From Streptomyces cinnamoneus (lineage in GTDB: Bacteria > Actinomycetota > Actinomycetes > Streptomycetales > Streptomycetaceae), in contig NZ_PKFQ01000001.1 of the NCBI RefSeq assembly GCF_002939475.1, forward strand, positions 5,019,001 through 5,083,000: 64,000 bases of DNA, read 5' to 3'. How positions within the stretch are numbered: the first letter of the stretch is position 1; each line of letters opens with the position of its first letter. A model generated the notes under the pieces. That model did no database searches. It was not told where the DNA came from and saw only the letters and a program-made list of their open reading frames with translations. Below are positions 17,484 to 25,900 of this stretch, one piece after another. The translations under genes and the position numbers were made by a program.

Positions 17484-18326
17484 ATGTCAGACGCCAGTAA
17501 GTCGTCCCGCACTCGTGGGAACGACACTGAACCGGCGCCGGCGGACGCGGCCTCGTCTCACACGCTTCTGGAAGGGCGGCTCGGGTACAGACTCGAGACC
17601 GCCCTTCTGGTGCGTGCGCTGACGCACCGGTCCTACGCGTACGAGAACGGCGGCCTGCCCACCAACGAGCGGCTGGAGTTCCTCGGGGACTCCGTGCTCG
17701 GCCTGGTGGTCACGGACACGCTGTACCGCATCCACCCCGACCTGCCCGAGGGCCAGCTGGCCAAACTGCGGGCCGCGGTGGTCAACTCCCGCGCACTGGC
17801 GGAGGTCGGCCGCGGCCTCGACCTGGGCTCCTTCATCCGGCTCGGCCGGGGCGAAGAGGGCACGGGCGGCCGGGACAAGGCGTCGATCCTCGCGGACACG
17901 CTGGAAGCCGTCATCGGCGCGGTCTATCTCGACCAGGGCCTCGACGCGGCCGCGGAGCTCGTGCACCGGCTCTTCGACCCGCTGATCGAGAAGTCCTCGA
18001 ACCTCGGCGCCGGCCTGGACTGGAAGACCAGCCTCCAGGAGCTGACCGCCACCGAGGGCCTCGGCGTGCCGGAGTACCTGGTCTCCGAGACCGGTCCCGA
18101 CCACGAGAAGACCTTCACGGCTGCTGCCCGCGTCGGTGGTGTCGCGTACGGCACCGGCACCGGCCGCAGCAAGAAGGAAGCGGAGCAACAGGCGGCGGAG
18201 TCCGCCTGGCGCGCCATCAACAGCGCGGCGGAAGCCCGCTTGGCGGCCGAGAAGGCCGCGGCCGAGTCCGGTGCGGTGCCGGAGGGCGACACCCCCTCCG
18301 ACAGCGCGCAGGGCGCGGCGAGCTGA
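17484..18326 (+). CDS. rnc: ribonuclease III
   Basis: Double-strand-specific endoribonuclease, about 280 residues. The RNase III domain has the signature NERLEFLGDSVLGLVVTD (catalytic E and D) near residue 53 and DTLEAVIGAVYLDQG (second acidic pair); the C-terminal dsRNA-binding domain has DWKTSLQELTATEGLG and GTGRSKKEAEQQAAESAW. A low-complexity tail follows. In S. coelicolor the orthologue is absB, a global regulator of antibiotic production, so this gene is likely a pleiotropic regulator as well as an rRNA processor. ATG 17484 preferred over GTG 17472 (in frame, 12 bases upstream). Confidence 0.96.
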   Translation: MSDASKSSRTRGNDTEPAPADAASSHTLLEGRLGYRLETALLVRALTHRSYAYENGGLPTNERLEFLGDSVLGLVVTDTLYRIHPDLPEGQLAKLRAAVVNSRALAEVGRGLDLGSFIRLGRGEEGTGGRDKASILADTLEAVIGAVYLDQGLDAAAELVHRLFDPLIEKSSNLGAGLDWKTSLQELTATEGLGVPEYLVSETGPDHEKTFTAAARVGGVAYGTGTGRSKKEAEQQAAESAWRAINSAAEARLAAEKAAAESGAVPEGDTPSDSAQGAAS

Positions 18327-18332
18327 ACCCCG

Positions 18333-18378
18333 GGCCGGCCCGCGGTGCGTGATCCGCACCGCGGGCCGGCCTCTTTTT
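18333..18378 (+). terminator. rnc terminator
   Basis: A perfect 17-bp GC-rich stem (18333-18349 with 18355-18371) with a 5-base loop followed by TCTTTTTT. It is the most canonical intrinsic terminator in the window and ends the DUF177-rpmF-rnc unit. Confidence 0.92.
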
Positions 18379-18421
18379 TCCCGACGGTTTCCCGATGTTC
18401 TCCTGACGCGTGAGGAGCGCC

Positions 18422-19309
18422 GTGCCCGAGCTGCCCGAGGTCGAGGTCGTCCGCAGCGGCCTGGAGCGCTGGGTGTGCGGCCGCACGGTCGCCGAGGTGG
18501 AGGTCCTCCACCCCCGCGCGATCCGCCGGCACCTCGCCGGCCCCGCCGACTTCGCCGCCCGGCTCACGGGACAGCGGCTCGGCCTCGCCCACCGGCGCGG
18601 CAAGTACTTGTGGCTGCCCGTGGAGTCCCCGGCCCGGCCGGAGCCGGCCCGCCAGGCCGTCCTCGCGCACCTGGGCATGAGCGGCCAGCTGCTCGTCCAG
18701 CCCCAGGGCTCGCCCGACGAGAAGCACCTGCGCGTCCGCGTCCGCTTCGCCGACGCCGCGGCCACCGAACTCCGCTTCGTCGACCAGCGCACCTTCGGCG
18801 GGCTCTCCCTGCACGACACCGTGCCCGGCGACCCCGAGGGGCTGCCCGACGTCATCGCGCACATCGCCCGCGACCCGCTCGACCCCGCCTTCGACGACCG
18901 GGCCTTCCACGCGGCGCTGCGCCGCCGGCGCACCACCGTCAAGCGCGCCCTGCTCGACCAGTCGCTGATCAGCGGCGTCGGCAACATCTACGCCGACGAG
19001 GCGCTGTGGCGCACCCGGCTCCACTACGACCGCCCGACGGCCACCCTCACCGGCCCGCGCACGGCCGAGCTGCTGCTCCACATCCGCGAAGTCATGAACG
19101 AGGCCCTCGCGGCCGGCGGCACCAGCTTCGACAGCCTTTACGTCAACGTGAACGGCGAGTCGGGCTACTTCGACCGGTCGCTGGACGCGTACGGGCGCGA
19201 GGACGAGCCGTGCCGCCGCTGCGGCACGGCCATCCGCCGGCGCCCGTGGATGAACCGCTCCAGCTACTTCTGCCCGCGCTGCCAGCGCCCTCCGCGCCCG
19301 GGGGTCTGA
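18422..19309 (+). CDS. mutM: formamidopyrimidine-DNA glycosylase
   Basis: Bifunctional glycosylase/AP lyase that removes 8-oxoguanine and ring-opened purines; 295 residues. The GTG at 18422 must be the start because it puts Pro at position 2 (PELPEVEVVRSGLE), and Pro2 with Glu3 forms the active site. Further motifs: HRRGKYLW, HLGMSGQL, DQSLISGVGNIYADEALW and the C-terminal zinc finger CRRCGTAIRRRPWMNRSSYFCPRCQ. It lies after rnc behind a strong terminator, in the conserved rnc-mutM-smc neighbourhood, and is tail to tail with the HxlR gene 4 bases away. Confidence 0.96.
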   Translation: MPELPEVEVVRSGLERWVCGRTVAEVEVLHPRAIRRHLAGPADFAARLTGQRLGLAHRRGKYLWLPVESPARPEPARQAVLAHLGMSGQLLVQPQGSPDEKHLRVRVRFADAAATELRFVDQRTFGGLSLHDTVPGDPEGLPDVIAHIARDPLDPAFDDRAFHAALRRRRTTVKRALLDQSLISGVGNIYADEALWRTRLHYDRPTATLTGPRTAELLLHIREVMNEALAAGGTSFDSLYVNVNGESGYFDRSLDAYGREDEPCRRCGTAIRRRPWMNRSSYFCPRCQRPPRPGV

Positions 19310-19313
19310 CCGG

Positions 19314-19751
19314 CTAGCGGGTCTCCCCGCGCTCGGTGTCGTACCGCCCGCGTGCCGCGAGGATCTCCGGCATGCGTTCCTCCAGCAGCGCGATGAGCCC
19401 CATCAGCCGGCCGGTCACCTCCCGTCCCAGCGCCGTCAGGCGGTAGTCGACCCGCGGCGGGTTCGTCGGCTGCGCCTCCCGGTGCACGAGCCCGTCACGC
19501 TCCAGCGCGTGGAGCGTCTGCGCCAGCATCTTCTCGCTGACGCCCTCGACGCGGCGGCGCAGCTCGTTGAAGCGCAGCGTGTCCTCGTGCAGCGCGCCGA
19601 GCGTGAGGCTGCCCCAGCGTCCGGTGACGTTCGCCAGCGTTTCGCGGGACGGGCAGTTGCGTGCGAAGACGTCGAAGGGCAGCTGTTCGTCCCCTCCGCA
19701 GCCGGAGGTCTCCGTCCCGATGCCGTGGTTCGTCGTCATACGGAACACCAT
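19314..19751 (-). CDS. HxlR-family winged-helix regulator
   Basis: 145-residue MarR-like/HxlR transcription factor: CPSRETLANVTGRWGSLTLGALHEDTLRFNELRRRVEGVSEKMLAQTLHALERDGLVHRE, the HxlR HTH with the conserved N-terminal Cys (residue 29), then the wing NPPRVDYRLTALGREV. Many HxlR proteins (YodB, QorR, HypR types) sense quinones, diamide or aldehydes through this Cys and repress an adjacent oxidoreductase. Here the divergent neighbour is a flavodoxin-like reductase, fitting that model. Start ATG 19751, or ATG 19739 giving MTTNHGIG. Confidence 0.9.
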   Translation of the reverse strand: MVFRMTTNHGIGTETSGCGGDEQLPFDVFARNCPSRETLANVTGRWGSLTLGALHEDTLRFNELRRRVEGVSEKMLAQTLHALERDGLVHREAQPTNPPRVDYRLTALGREVTGRLMGLIALLEERMPEILAARGRYDTERGETR

Positions 19752-19775
19752 ACTCCCGTACAGCGCTATCCAGAG

Positions 19776-19827
19776 GGTTGCGCTTTCTAAAAGTTAGTGC
19801 TTTCCTGGTCACCCAATTAGCGCAACC
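19776..19827. promoter_or_regulatory. candidate HxlR operator (divergent intergenic)
   Basis: GGTTGCGCT (19776-19784) and its exact inverse AGCGCAACC (19819-19827) flank the divergent promoters with centres 43 bases apart, about four helical turns. Between them lies CTAA-aag-TTAG (19787-19797), itself an inverted repeat and of the AT-rich type usual for HxlR regulators. The assignment to the adjacent HxlR gene is inference. Confidence 0.5.
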
Positions 19828-19848
19828 GCTTCCCCAGGAGCCCTCATC

Positions 19849-20433
19849 GTGACCACGCCCGTCGTCTCCATCGCCTACCACTCCGGCTTCGGCCACACCG
19901 CCGTGCTCGCCGAGGCCGTCCGGTCCGGCGCCGCCGGGAACGGTGCGACCGTCCACCTGATCAACGTCGCCGAGATCACGGACGCGGAGTGGGAGCTGCT
20001 CGACGGCTCCGACGCGATCGTCTTCGGCTCGCCCACCTACATGGGCACCGCCTCCGGCGCGTTCCACGTCTTCGCCGAGGCGACGTCCAAGCGCTGGTTC
20101 ACCCGCGCCTGGCAGGACAAGATCGCGGCCGGGTTCACCAACTCCGCCTCCAAGAGCGGCGACAAGCTGCACACCCTGCAGTTCTTCACGGTCCTCGCCG
20201 CCCAGCACGGCATGCACTGGGTCGGCCTCGGCACGATGCCGGGTTGGAACAGCTCCACCGCCTCGGAGAACGACGTCAACCGTCTCGGCTTCTTCCTCGG
20301 TGCCGGTGCGCAGACCAACAACGACCAGGGCCCCGAGGGCGTGCACAAGGCCGACATAGCCACTGCCGAGCTCCTCGGCCGTCGCGTCGCCGAGCAGGCC
20401 CGCGTCTACGTCGCCGGCCGCGCCGCCCTCTGA
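19849..20433 (+). CDS. flavodoxin-like NAD(P)H:quinone oxidoreductase
   Basis: 194-residue flavodoxin-fold protein of the WrbA/NAD(P)H dehydrogenase (quinone) type. The FMN phosphate loop YHSGFGHTAVLAEAV (residues 9-23) and the second FMN loop VFGSPTYMGTASGAF (residues 63-77) are clear. It probably reduces quinones with two electrons, avoiding semiquinone radicals. GTG start at 19849 with AGGAG a few bases upstream (19836-19840). Divergent from an HxlR regulator with inverted repeats between them; together they look like a quinone or electrophile response pair. Confidence 0.88.
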   Translation: MTTPVVSIAYHSGFGHTAVLAEAVRSGAAGNGATVHLINVAEITDAEWELLDGSDAIVFGSPTYMGTASGAFHVFAEATSKRWFTRAWQDKIAAGFTNSASKSGDKLHTLQFFTVLAAQHGMHWVGLGTMPGWNSSTASENDVNRLGFFLGAGAQTNNDQGPEGVHKADIATAELLGRRVAEQARVYVAGRAAL

Positions 20434-20463
20434 CCTTCCGGCGGGAGCGACCGTCGTACCCAC

Positions 20464-20503
20464 GCGTGCCCGGCCGGGAGCCTTCGCTCCCGGCCGGGCA
20501 CGC
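20464..20503. terminator. bidirectional terminator
   Basis: Perfect 18-bp GC-rich stem (20464-20481 with 20486-20503), loop CTTC, between the convergent oxidoreductase and CAP-protein genes. Confidence 0.8.
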
Positions 20504-20511
20504 GCGCGTCC

Positions 20512-21693
20512 TCAGTAGCCGAAGTCCTGGGTCCAGTAGGGGCCGTCGCCGCTCTGGTGCACGCCCACGCCGATGCTGCGGTAGTCGCAGTTGAGGATGT
20601 TGGCGCGGTGGCCGCTGCTGTGCATCCACGCGTCCATCACGGTGCGCGCGTCCGGGTGGCCGTGGGCGATGTTCTCGCCGCCGAGGTTCTTGATGCCGCG
20701 TGTGGCGGCCCGCTCCCAGGGCGACTTGCCGTCGGGGTCGGTGTGGTCGAAGAAGCCCCGCCGGGCCATGTCGTCGCTGAACGACTGGGCGAGCCGGGCG
20801 AGCTTGGCGTCGGCCCGCAGCGGACGGCAACCCGCCTTCGCCCGCTCGGCGTTGACCAGCGCGACCACCAGGTGCGCGGTGGCGGACGTGGGTGTGGCCA
20901 GCAGGGCGGGCCGCACCCGGAGGTCGTCCTCGTCGGCGGCGGGGGAGTGCTGCCGCGCCGGTGTCCGGCCGGGCCGGGGGGCCGGGGTGTCGCGACCGGG
21001 GTCGGCGCCGACGCCCGTGCCGCCTGCGGAGGGCACCGCGGAGGGCGAGGCCGCCGGCGCGGGGCGGCCTGGCGGCGGGCGCTCGGCGCTCCGGCTCGCG
21101 GGGACGTCACCGCGCTCGACGGTGACGGCCTGCCGCACCGGAGTCTCCTGGCCGGCCGCCCGGGCCTGCTCCGCCCGCGCCCGCGCCGCCCGGGGCTCCT
21201 GGCGCTCGGCCCGGTCGGCGGCCGTGGTCGGCCGGGCGGGCTGAGCCGGTTCCTGGTGGGGGGCGTCGGCCCGTACCTGGCCGCTGCCGCCGAGACCGGG
21301 TGCCGGCGTGGCGCCGCCGGTGGAGAAGACGCCGCTCGGCAGCAGTCCCGAGACCATCGCGACCGCGCTCATGGCCACGGCGGCGGACGCGCCCAGCAGC
21401 CCGGTCCGCCGGGCGGGGGGCAGTGTCCGCAGGGCCTTGCCCTTGCCCGCCGCGGCCTTGGCGGTCCGGCCGCCCGGGGCCGAGCGGGCCCTGCGGGCCC
21501 GGTGCGGGCTGCGATGCCGTCCGCCGCCCGAGGGGCCGGTGCGGACGACGGGGAGGGGCTGGGTGACGGCTTCGGCCGGATCCTCGGCCGCGAAGACGCC
21601 GACAGGATCGTCCGGCGGGGGCGCCCCGGCCTTCCGGGCAGGTGAGACCGCCTCGTCGGCGGTCGCACGGGCAGAGCGTCGATGCCGACCCAT
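20512..21693 (-). CDS. membrane-anchored CAP/SCP-domain protein
   Basis: 393 residues. A basic, disordered N-terminal segment (about 1-95, RRHRSPHRARRARS) is followed by one hydrophobic segment (LLGASAAVAMSAVAMVSGLL, about 100-120), so it is probably a type II membrane or signal-anchored protein. Then comes a long P/A/R/T-rich linker to about 268 and a CAP (SCP/PR-1) domain at about 272-393: LVVALVNAERAKAG, FDHTDPDGKSPWERA, GGENIAHG and HSSGHRANILNCDYRSIGVG. The CAP cavity His and Glu residues are present. Extracellular CAP domains in Streptomyces have no settled function. Alone on its strand. Confidence 0.88.
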   Translation of the reverse strand: MGRHRRSARATADEAVSPARKAGAPPPDDPVGVFAAEDPAEAVTQPLPVVRTGPSGGGRHRSPHRARRARSAPGGRTAKAAAGKGKALRTLPPARRTGLLGASAAVAMSAVAMVSGLLPSGVFSTGGATPAPGLGGSGQVRADAPHQEPAQPARPTTAADRAERQEPRAARARAEQARAAGQETPVRQAVTVERGDVPASRSAERPPPGRPAPAASPSAVPSAGGTGVGADPGRDTPAPRPGRTPARQHSPAADEDDLRVRPALLATPTSATAHLVVALVNAERAKAGCRPLRADAKLARLAQSFSDDMARRGFFDHTDPDGKSPWERAATRGIKNLGGENIAHGHPDARTVMDAWMHSSGHRANILNCDYRSIGVGVHQSGDGPYWTQDFGY

Positions 21694-21826
21694 CCGCTGT
21701 CTTCCTCACGTGTTCAGTGGGCAAAATGCGTCACTCGTACGGGGGAGCCTTATGTGGCCGCGACTGTACGGCACGGGATGCGGGGCCGAAGTGCTGCTTA
21801 TGTAATTGGCCGGTTAACGTGCAGAC

Positions 21827-22108
21827 ATGAACGAGAATGTCCGTCTCACGGCGTGGGTCCGTGGCCATGTGCAGGGTGTTGGTTTTCGTTGGTTCACCCG
21901 GGCCAACGCATTGCGCATCGGTGACCTCATCGGTTTCGCCTCCAACCTGTCCGACGGCCGCGTCCAGGTCGTCGCCGAGGGCCCCCGTCAAGGCTGCGAA
22001 CTGTTGCTCGAATGGTTGCGCACGGGCGACACGCCCGGCCGCGTGGACGGCGTCACGGAGATCTGGGACAGGCCGAAGGGGGGCTACGAGGGCTTCGAGA
22101 TCCGCTGA
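21827..22108 (+). CDS. acyP: acylphosphatase
   Basis: 93-residue enzyme that hydrolyses carboxyl phosphates. The phosphate loop VRGHVQGVGFRWFTRANA holds the catalytic Arg of GFRWF and the catalytic Asn lies in GFASNLSDGRVQVVAEG. The ATG at 21827 follows an unusually AT-rich stretch (gcttatgtaattggccggttaacg). In mycobacteria a short acylphosphatase gene also sits directly upstream of smc, so this position is conserved, although here a further small gene lies between. Confidence 0.94.
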   Translation: MNENVRLTAWVRGHVQGVGFRWFTRANALRIGDLIGFASNLSDGRVQVVAEGPRQGCELLLEWLRTGDTPGRVDGVTEIWDRPKGGYEGFEIR

Positions 22109-22515
22109 CCGCGGAGCGGGAAGACGTGGGGTCCGGGGGCCGTGGAGAGGGGGATAACCCGGGGCGACCCGGGCCTTTCTTATGCCATTGGCATATGCTG
22201 TACACGGGAATTGCCTGATGGTTGCCAAGTCGGCCGCATCGTGGAAGGCTGCCTCTCAACGGATGATCTCTACGCCCCTTCGGGCCCCGGGAGCGGAATA
22301 CGGCACGGATTACCGTGCGTACCCCTGGGACGCCTGCGGATACGGGGTGTGATCGTGTTGACCGTCAAACCATTTGGTGAGACTCTGGAAGCCCCGCGCA
22401 CCTTAGCTGTTTGGCATTGAACACACCGCAGTAGCTGATGGCAGACACCGCGGGTGCGAATCCCTCACGACCCACACCGCTTCGGTCGGTCACTCAGTGT
22501 GGAGGACCATCCATC
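22109..22515 (+). other. 407-base gap with palindromes, possible long leader
   Basis: No ORF with Streptomyces codon bias. Contents: a short hairpin CCCGGG-gcga-CCCGGG (22158-22173), probably ending the acylphosphatase message; the palindrome TATGCC-att-GGCATA (22181-22195) overlapping TATGCT, a possible -10 box; TTGAC-c-GTCAA (22358-22368) directly followed by ACCA-tt-TGGT (22371-22380); and TTAGCT near 22404. The DNA is much more AT-rich than its surroundings. It may hold the promoter(s), operator and leader of the 68-residue protein. Confidence 0.45.
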
Positions 22516-22722
22516 ATGGCAAAGGCGCTTCTCGGTTACGTCGGCGGCTCCGACCCCCGAGTCCTCTCCGAGATGCGACGGCTTCAGCAGCGTGTCCAGG
22601 ACCTCGAATCCGAGCTCATTCGGATGCAGGCCGAGAACGACGCGCTGACTGCCGCCGCTCACCACGGTGACTCGCTGCTCGAAGGCATCGACGTACCCCA
22701 GGCGGAGCCTGCGCTCGCCTGA
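22516..22722 (+). CDS. conserved 68-aa coiled-coil protein
   Basis: Short protein MAKALLGYVGGSDPRVLSEMRRLQQRVQDLESELIRMQAENDALTAAAHHGD...: a conserved-looking MAKALLGYVGG start, then about 35 residues of heptad-like helix (LQQRVQDLESELIRMQAEND), then a short acidic tail. No membrane segment or enzyme motif. The ATG at 22516 has GTGGAGGACC upstream (22499-22508). It stands alone between acylphosphatase and smc, behind a 400-base leader and before a TTCG-loop terminator. I recall near-identical short proteins at this site in other streptomycetes. Function unknown; an adaptor or SMC-related partner would be speculation. Confidence 0.85.
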   Translation: MAKALLGYVGGSDPRVLSEMRRLQQRVQDLESELIRMQAENDALTAAAHHGDSLLEGIDVPQAEPALA

Positions 22723-22785
22723 TCGTGCCTGCCCCCAGGGGGCCCGGTCGGGCTGCACTGTCAGCCGCTTGAGAGTTGCAGTTGC

Positions 22786-22807
22786 AAGGGACGCTTCGGC
22801 GTCCCTT
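22786..22807 (+). terminator. terminator of the 68-aa gene
   Basis: AAGGGACGC-TTCG-GCGTCCCTT, a perfect 9-bp stem with UUCG loop followed by cgtcgttt, 64 bases after the stop. Confidence 0.85.
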
Positions 22808-22951
22808 CGTCGTTTCCGGCGGTGACCGCCATATCCCCCTGTCGTGGTCCTCACGCATGATGTGCCCTGCACCTTCCAGGGTGAAACCAAAGAAAAGGTG
22901 CGGCACGCCAGCACGGCCCTCCCAGGCGGCCGGCCGGTAGAGTCCTCCCGC

Positions 22952-25900
22952 GTGCACCTCAAGAGTCTGACCCTGCGGGGGTTCAAATCCTTCGCCTCCG
23001 CCACGACCCTGCGCTTCGAACCCGGCATCACCTGCGTCGTGGGCCCCAACGGGTCCGGCAAGTCCAACGTCGTCGACGCCCTGTCATGGGTCATGGGCGA
23101 GCAGGGCGCCAAGTCCCTGCGCGGCGGCAAGATGGAGGACGTCATCTTCGCCGGGACGACCGGCCGCCCCCCGCTGGGCCGCGCCGAGGTCTCCCTGACG
23201 ATCGACAACTCCGACGGCGCCCTGCCCATCGACTACGCCGAGGTCACCATCACGCGGATCATGTTCCGCAACGGCGGCAGCGAGTACCAGATCAACGGCG
23301 ACACCTGCCGGCTCCTCGACATCCAGGAACTCCTCTCCGACTCCGGCATCGGCCGCGAGATGCACGTCATCGTCGGCCAGGGCCAGCTCGACTCGGTCCT
23401 GCACGCCGACCCCACGGGCCGCCGCGCCTTCATCGAGGAGGCGGCCGGCGTCCTCAAGCACCGCAAGCGCAAGGAGAAGGCGCTGCGCAAGCTCGACGCG
23501 ATGCGCGCCAACCTCGCCCGCGTCCAGGACCTCACCGACGAGCTGCGCCGCCAGCTCAAGCCGCTGGGCCGGCAGGCCGCCGTCGCCCGCCGCGCCGCCG
23601 TCATCCAGGCCGACCTGCGCGACGCCCGGCTGCGCCTGCTCGCCGACGACCTGGTCACCCTGCGCGAGGCGCTGCGCTCGGAGATCGCCGACGAGGCCGC
23701 ACTCAAGGCCCGCAAGGAGGCCGCCGAGGCCGAACTGCGCACCGCCGCCCAGCGCGAGGCCGCGCTGGAGGAACAGGTCCGCGAGCTCACCCCCCGCCTC
23801 GCCCTGGCCCAGCAGACCTGGTACGAGCTCTCGCGTCTCGCCGAGCGGGTGCGCGGCACCATCTCCCTCGCCGACGCCCGCGTCACCAGTGCCACCACCG
23901 CCCCCGCCGAGGACCGCCGAGGCCGCGACCCGGAGGACCTCGAACGCGAGGCCGCCCGCGTCCGGGAGCAGGAGGCCGAGCTCGAAGCCGCCCTCGAAGC
24001 CGCGAGCCGCGCACTGGAGGACACCTCCCAGCACCGCGCCGACCTCGAACGCCGGCTCGCCGAGGAGGAGCGCCGCCTGCGGGACGCGGCCCGTGCCGCC
24101 GCCGACCGCCGCGAACAACTGGCCCGGCTGCACGGCCGGGTCACCGCAGCCCGGGGCCGCGCCGCCTCCGCGGAGGCCGAGATCGGCCGCCTCGCGGCCG
24201 CCCGCGACGAGGCCGCCGAACGCGCGGCCGCCGCGCAGGAGGAGTACGAGCGCCACCAGGCCGAGGCCGACGGCGCCGACGCCGACGACGCCGAACTGGC
24301 CGCCGCCCACGACCGGGCCAAGGCGGAGCTGGCCGCCGCCCAGGCCGCCCTGGACGACGCCCGCGAGGCGGCCACCGAAGCCGAACGCCGCCGCGCGGCG
24401 GTCACCGCCCGCCACGACGCCCTCGCCCTGGGCCTGCGCCGCAAGGACGGCACCGGAGCCCTGCTGTCCGCGAAGGAACGATTGGGCGGGCTGCTCGGCC
24501 CCGCCGCGGAACTGCTGCGCGTCACCCCGGGCCACGAACTCCCCGTCGCCGCCGCCCTGGGCGCTGCGGCCGACGCGCTCGCCGTCACCGGCCCCGTGGC
24601 CGCCGCCGAGGCCCTGCGCCTGCTCAAGAAGGAGGACGCGGGCCGGGCGACCCTGCTCCTGGCCGGGGCGCCGGACGTGCCGGCGCCCCCCGCCGACGGC
24701 CGCGCGACACCGGCCGCCCACCTCGTGCGGGGCCCGGACGAACTGATGCCCGCCGTCCGCAGGCTGCTGCGCGACGTGGTCGTCGTCGACACGCTCGAGG
24801 ACGCCGAGCACCTCGTCATGACCCGCCCGGGGCTGACCGCCGTCACCGCCGAGGGCGACCTGCTGGGCGCCCACTTCGCCCAGGGCGGCTCCGGGGGAGC
24901 GCCCAGCCTCCTGGAGACGCAGGCGGCCGTCGACGAGGCCGCGGCCGAGCTGACCGGGCTCGACGCACGCTGCACGGAACTGCGCGCGCGCCAGGACGCC
25001 GCCAAGGAGCGTCGCCGTGCCGCCGCCACGCTGGTGGACGAGCTGGCCGCCCGCCGCAGCACCGGCGACCGGGAGAAGTCGCGGGCCGCCCAGACCCTCG
25101 GCCGCCTGGCCGGCCAGGCCCGGGCGGCGGCCGGGGAGGCCGAACGCGCCGCGGCTGCCGCGCAACGCGCCGGCGAGGCCCTGGAGAGGGCCACGGAGGA
25201 GGCCGACGAGCTGGCCGAACGCCTGGCGGCGGCCGAGGAGCTCGCCCTCGCCGACGAGGAGGGGACGGACGAGCCGGACACCTCCGTCCGCGACCGCCTG
25301 GCCGCCGACGGCGCGAACGCCCGGCAGACGGAGATGGAGGCACGCCTCGCGGTCCGTACGCACGAGGAGCGCGTCAAGGCGCTCGCGGGCCGGGCCGACG
25401 GACTCGACAGGGCGGCCCGCGCCGAGCGGGAGGCACGCGCCCGCGCCGAACAGCGCCGCACCCGCCTGCGCCACGAGGCCGAGGTCGCCGCCGCCGTGGC
25501 GGCGGGCGCCCGGCAGCTGCTCGCGCACGTCGAGGCGTCGGTCGTCCGGGCCGACGGGGAACGCCGGGAGGCGGAGGCCGCGAAGGCCGAGCGGGAAAGC
25601 GAACTGATCGCCGGCCGCAACCAGGCGCGCGACCTCAAGGCCGAGCTGGACAAGCTCACCGACTCGGTCCACCGCGGCGAGGTGCTCGGCGCCGAGAAGC
25701 GCCTGCGCGTCGAAGCGCTGGAGACGAAGGCGCTGGAGGAGCTGGGCGTGGAACCCACGGCGCTGGTGGCCGAGTACGGCCCCGACCAGCTCGTGCCCCC
25801 CTCGCCCCCGGCTGAGGGCGAGGAGCTCCCCGACGACCCGGACCACCCCCGCAACCGCCCGGTGCCCTACGAACGGGCCGCCCAGGAGAAGCGTCTCAAG

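Noticed and set aside
22445..22480. gcgggtgcgaatccctc, resembling a tRNA T-arm
   Set aside because: The stem does not pair and no cloverleaf can be built upstream.
22979..23000. ggttcaaatcc, like a tRNA T-loop
   Set aside because: It is coding sequence for RGFKSF at the start of smc; no acceptor or anticodon stem surrounds it.
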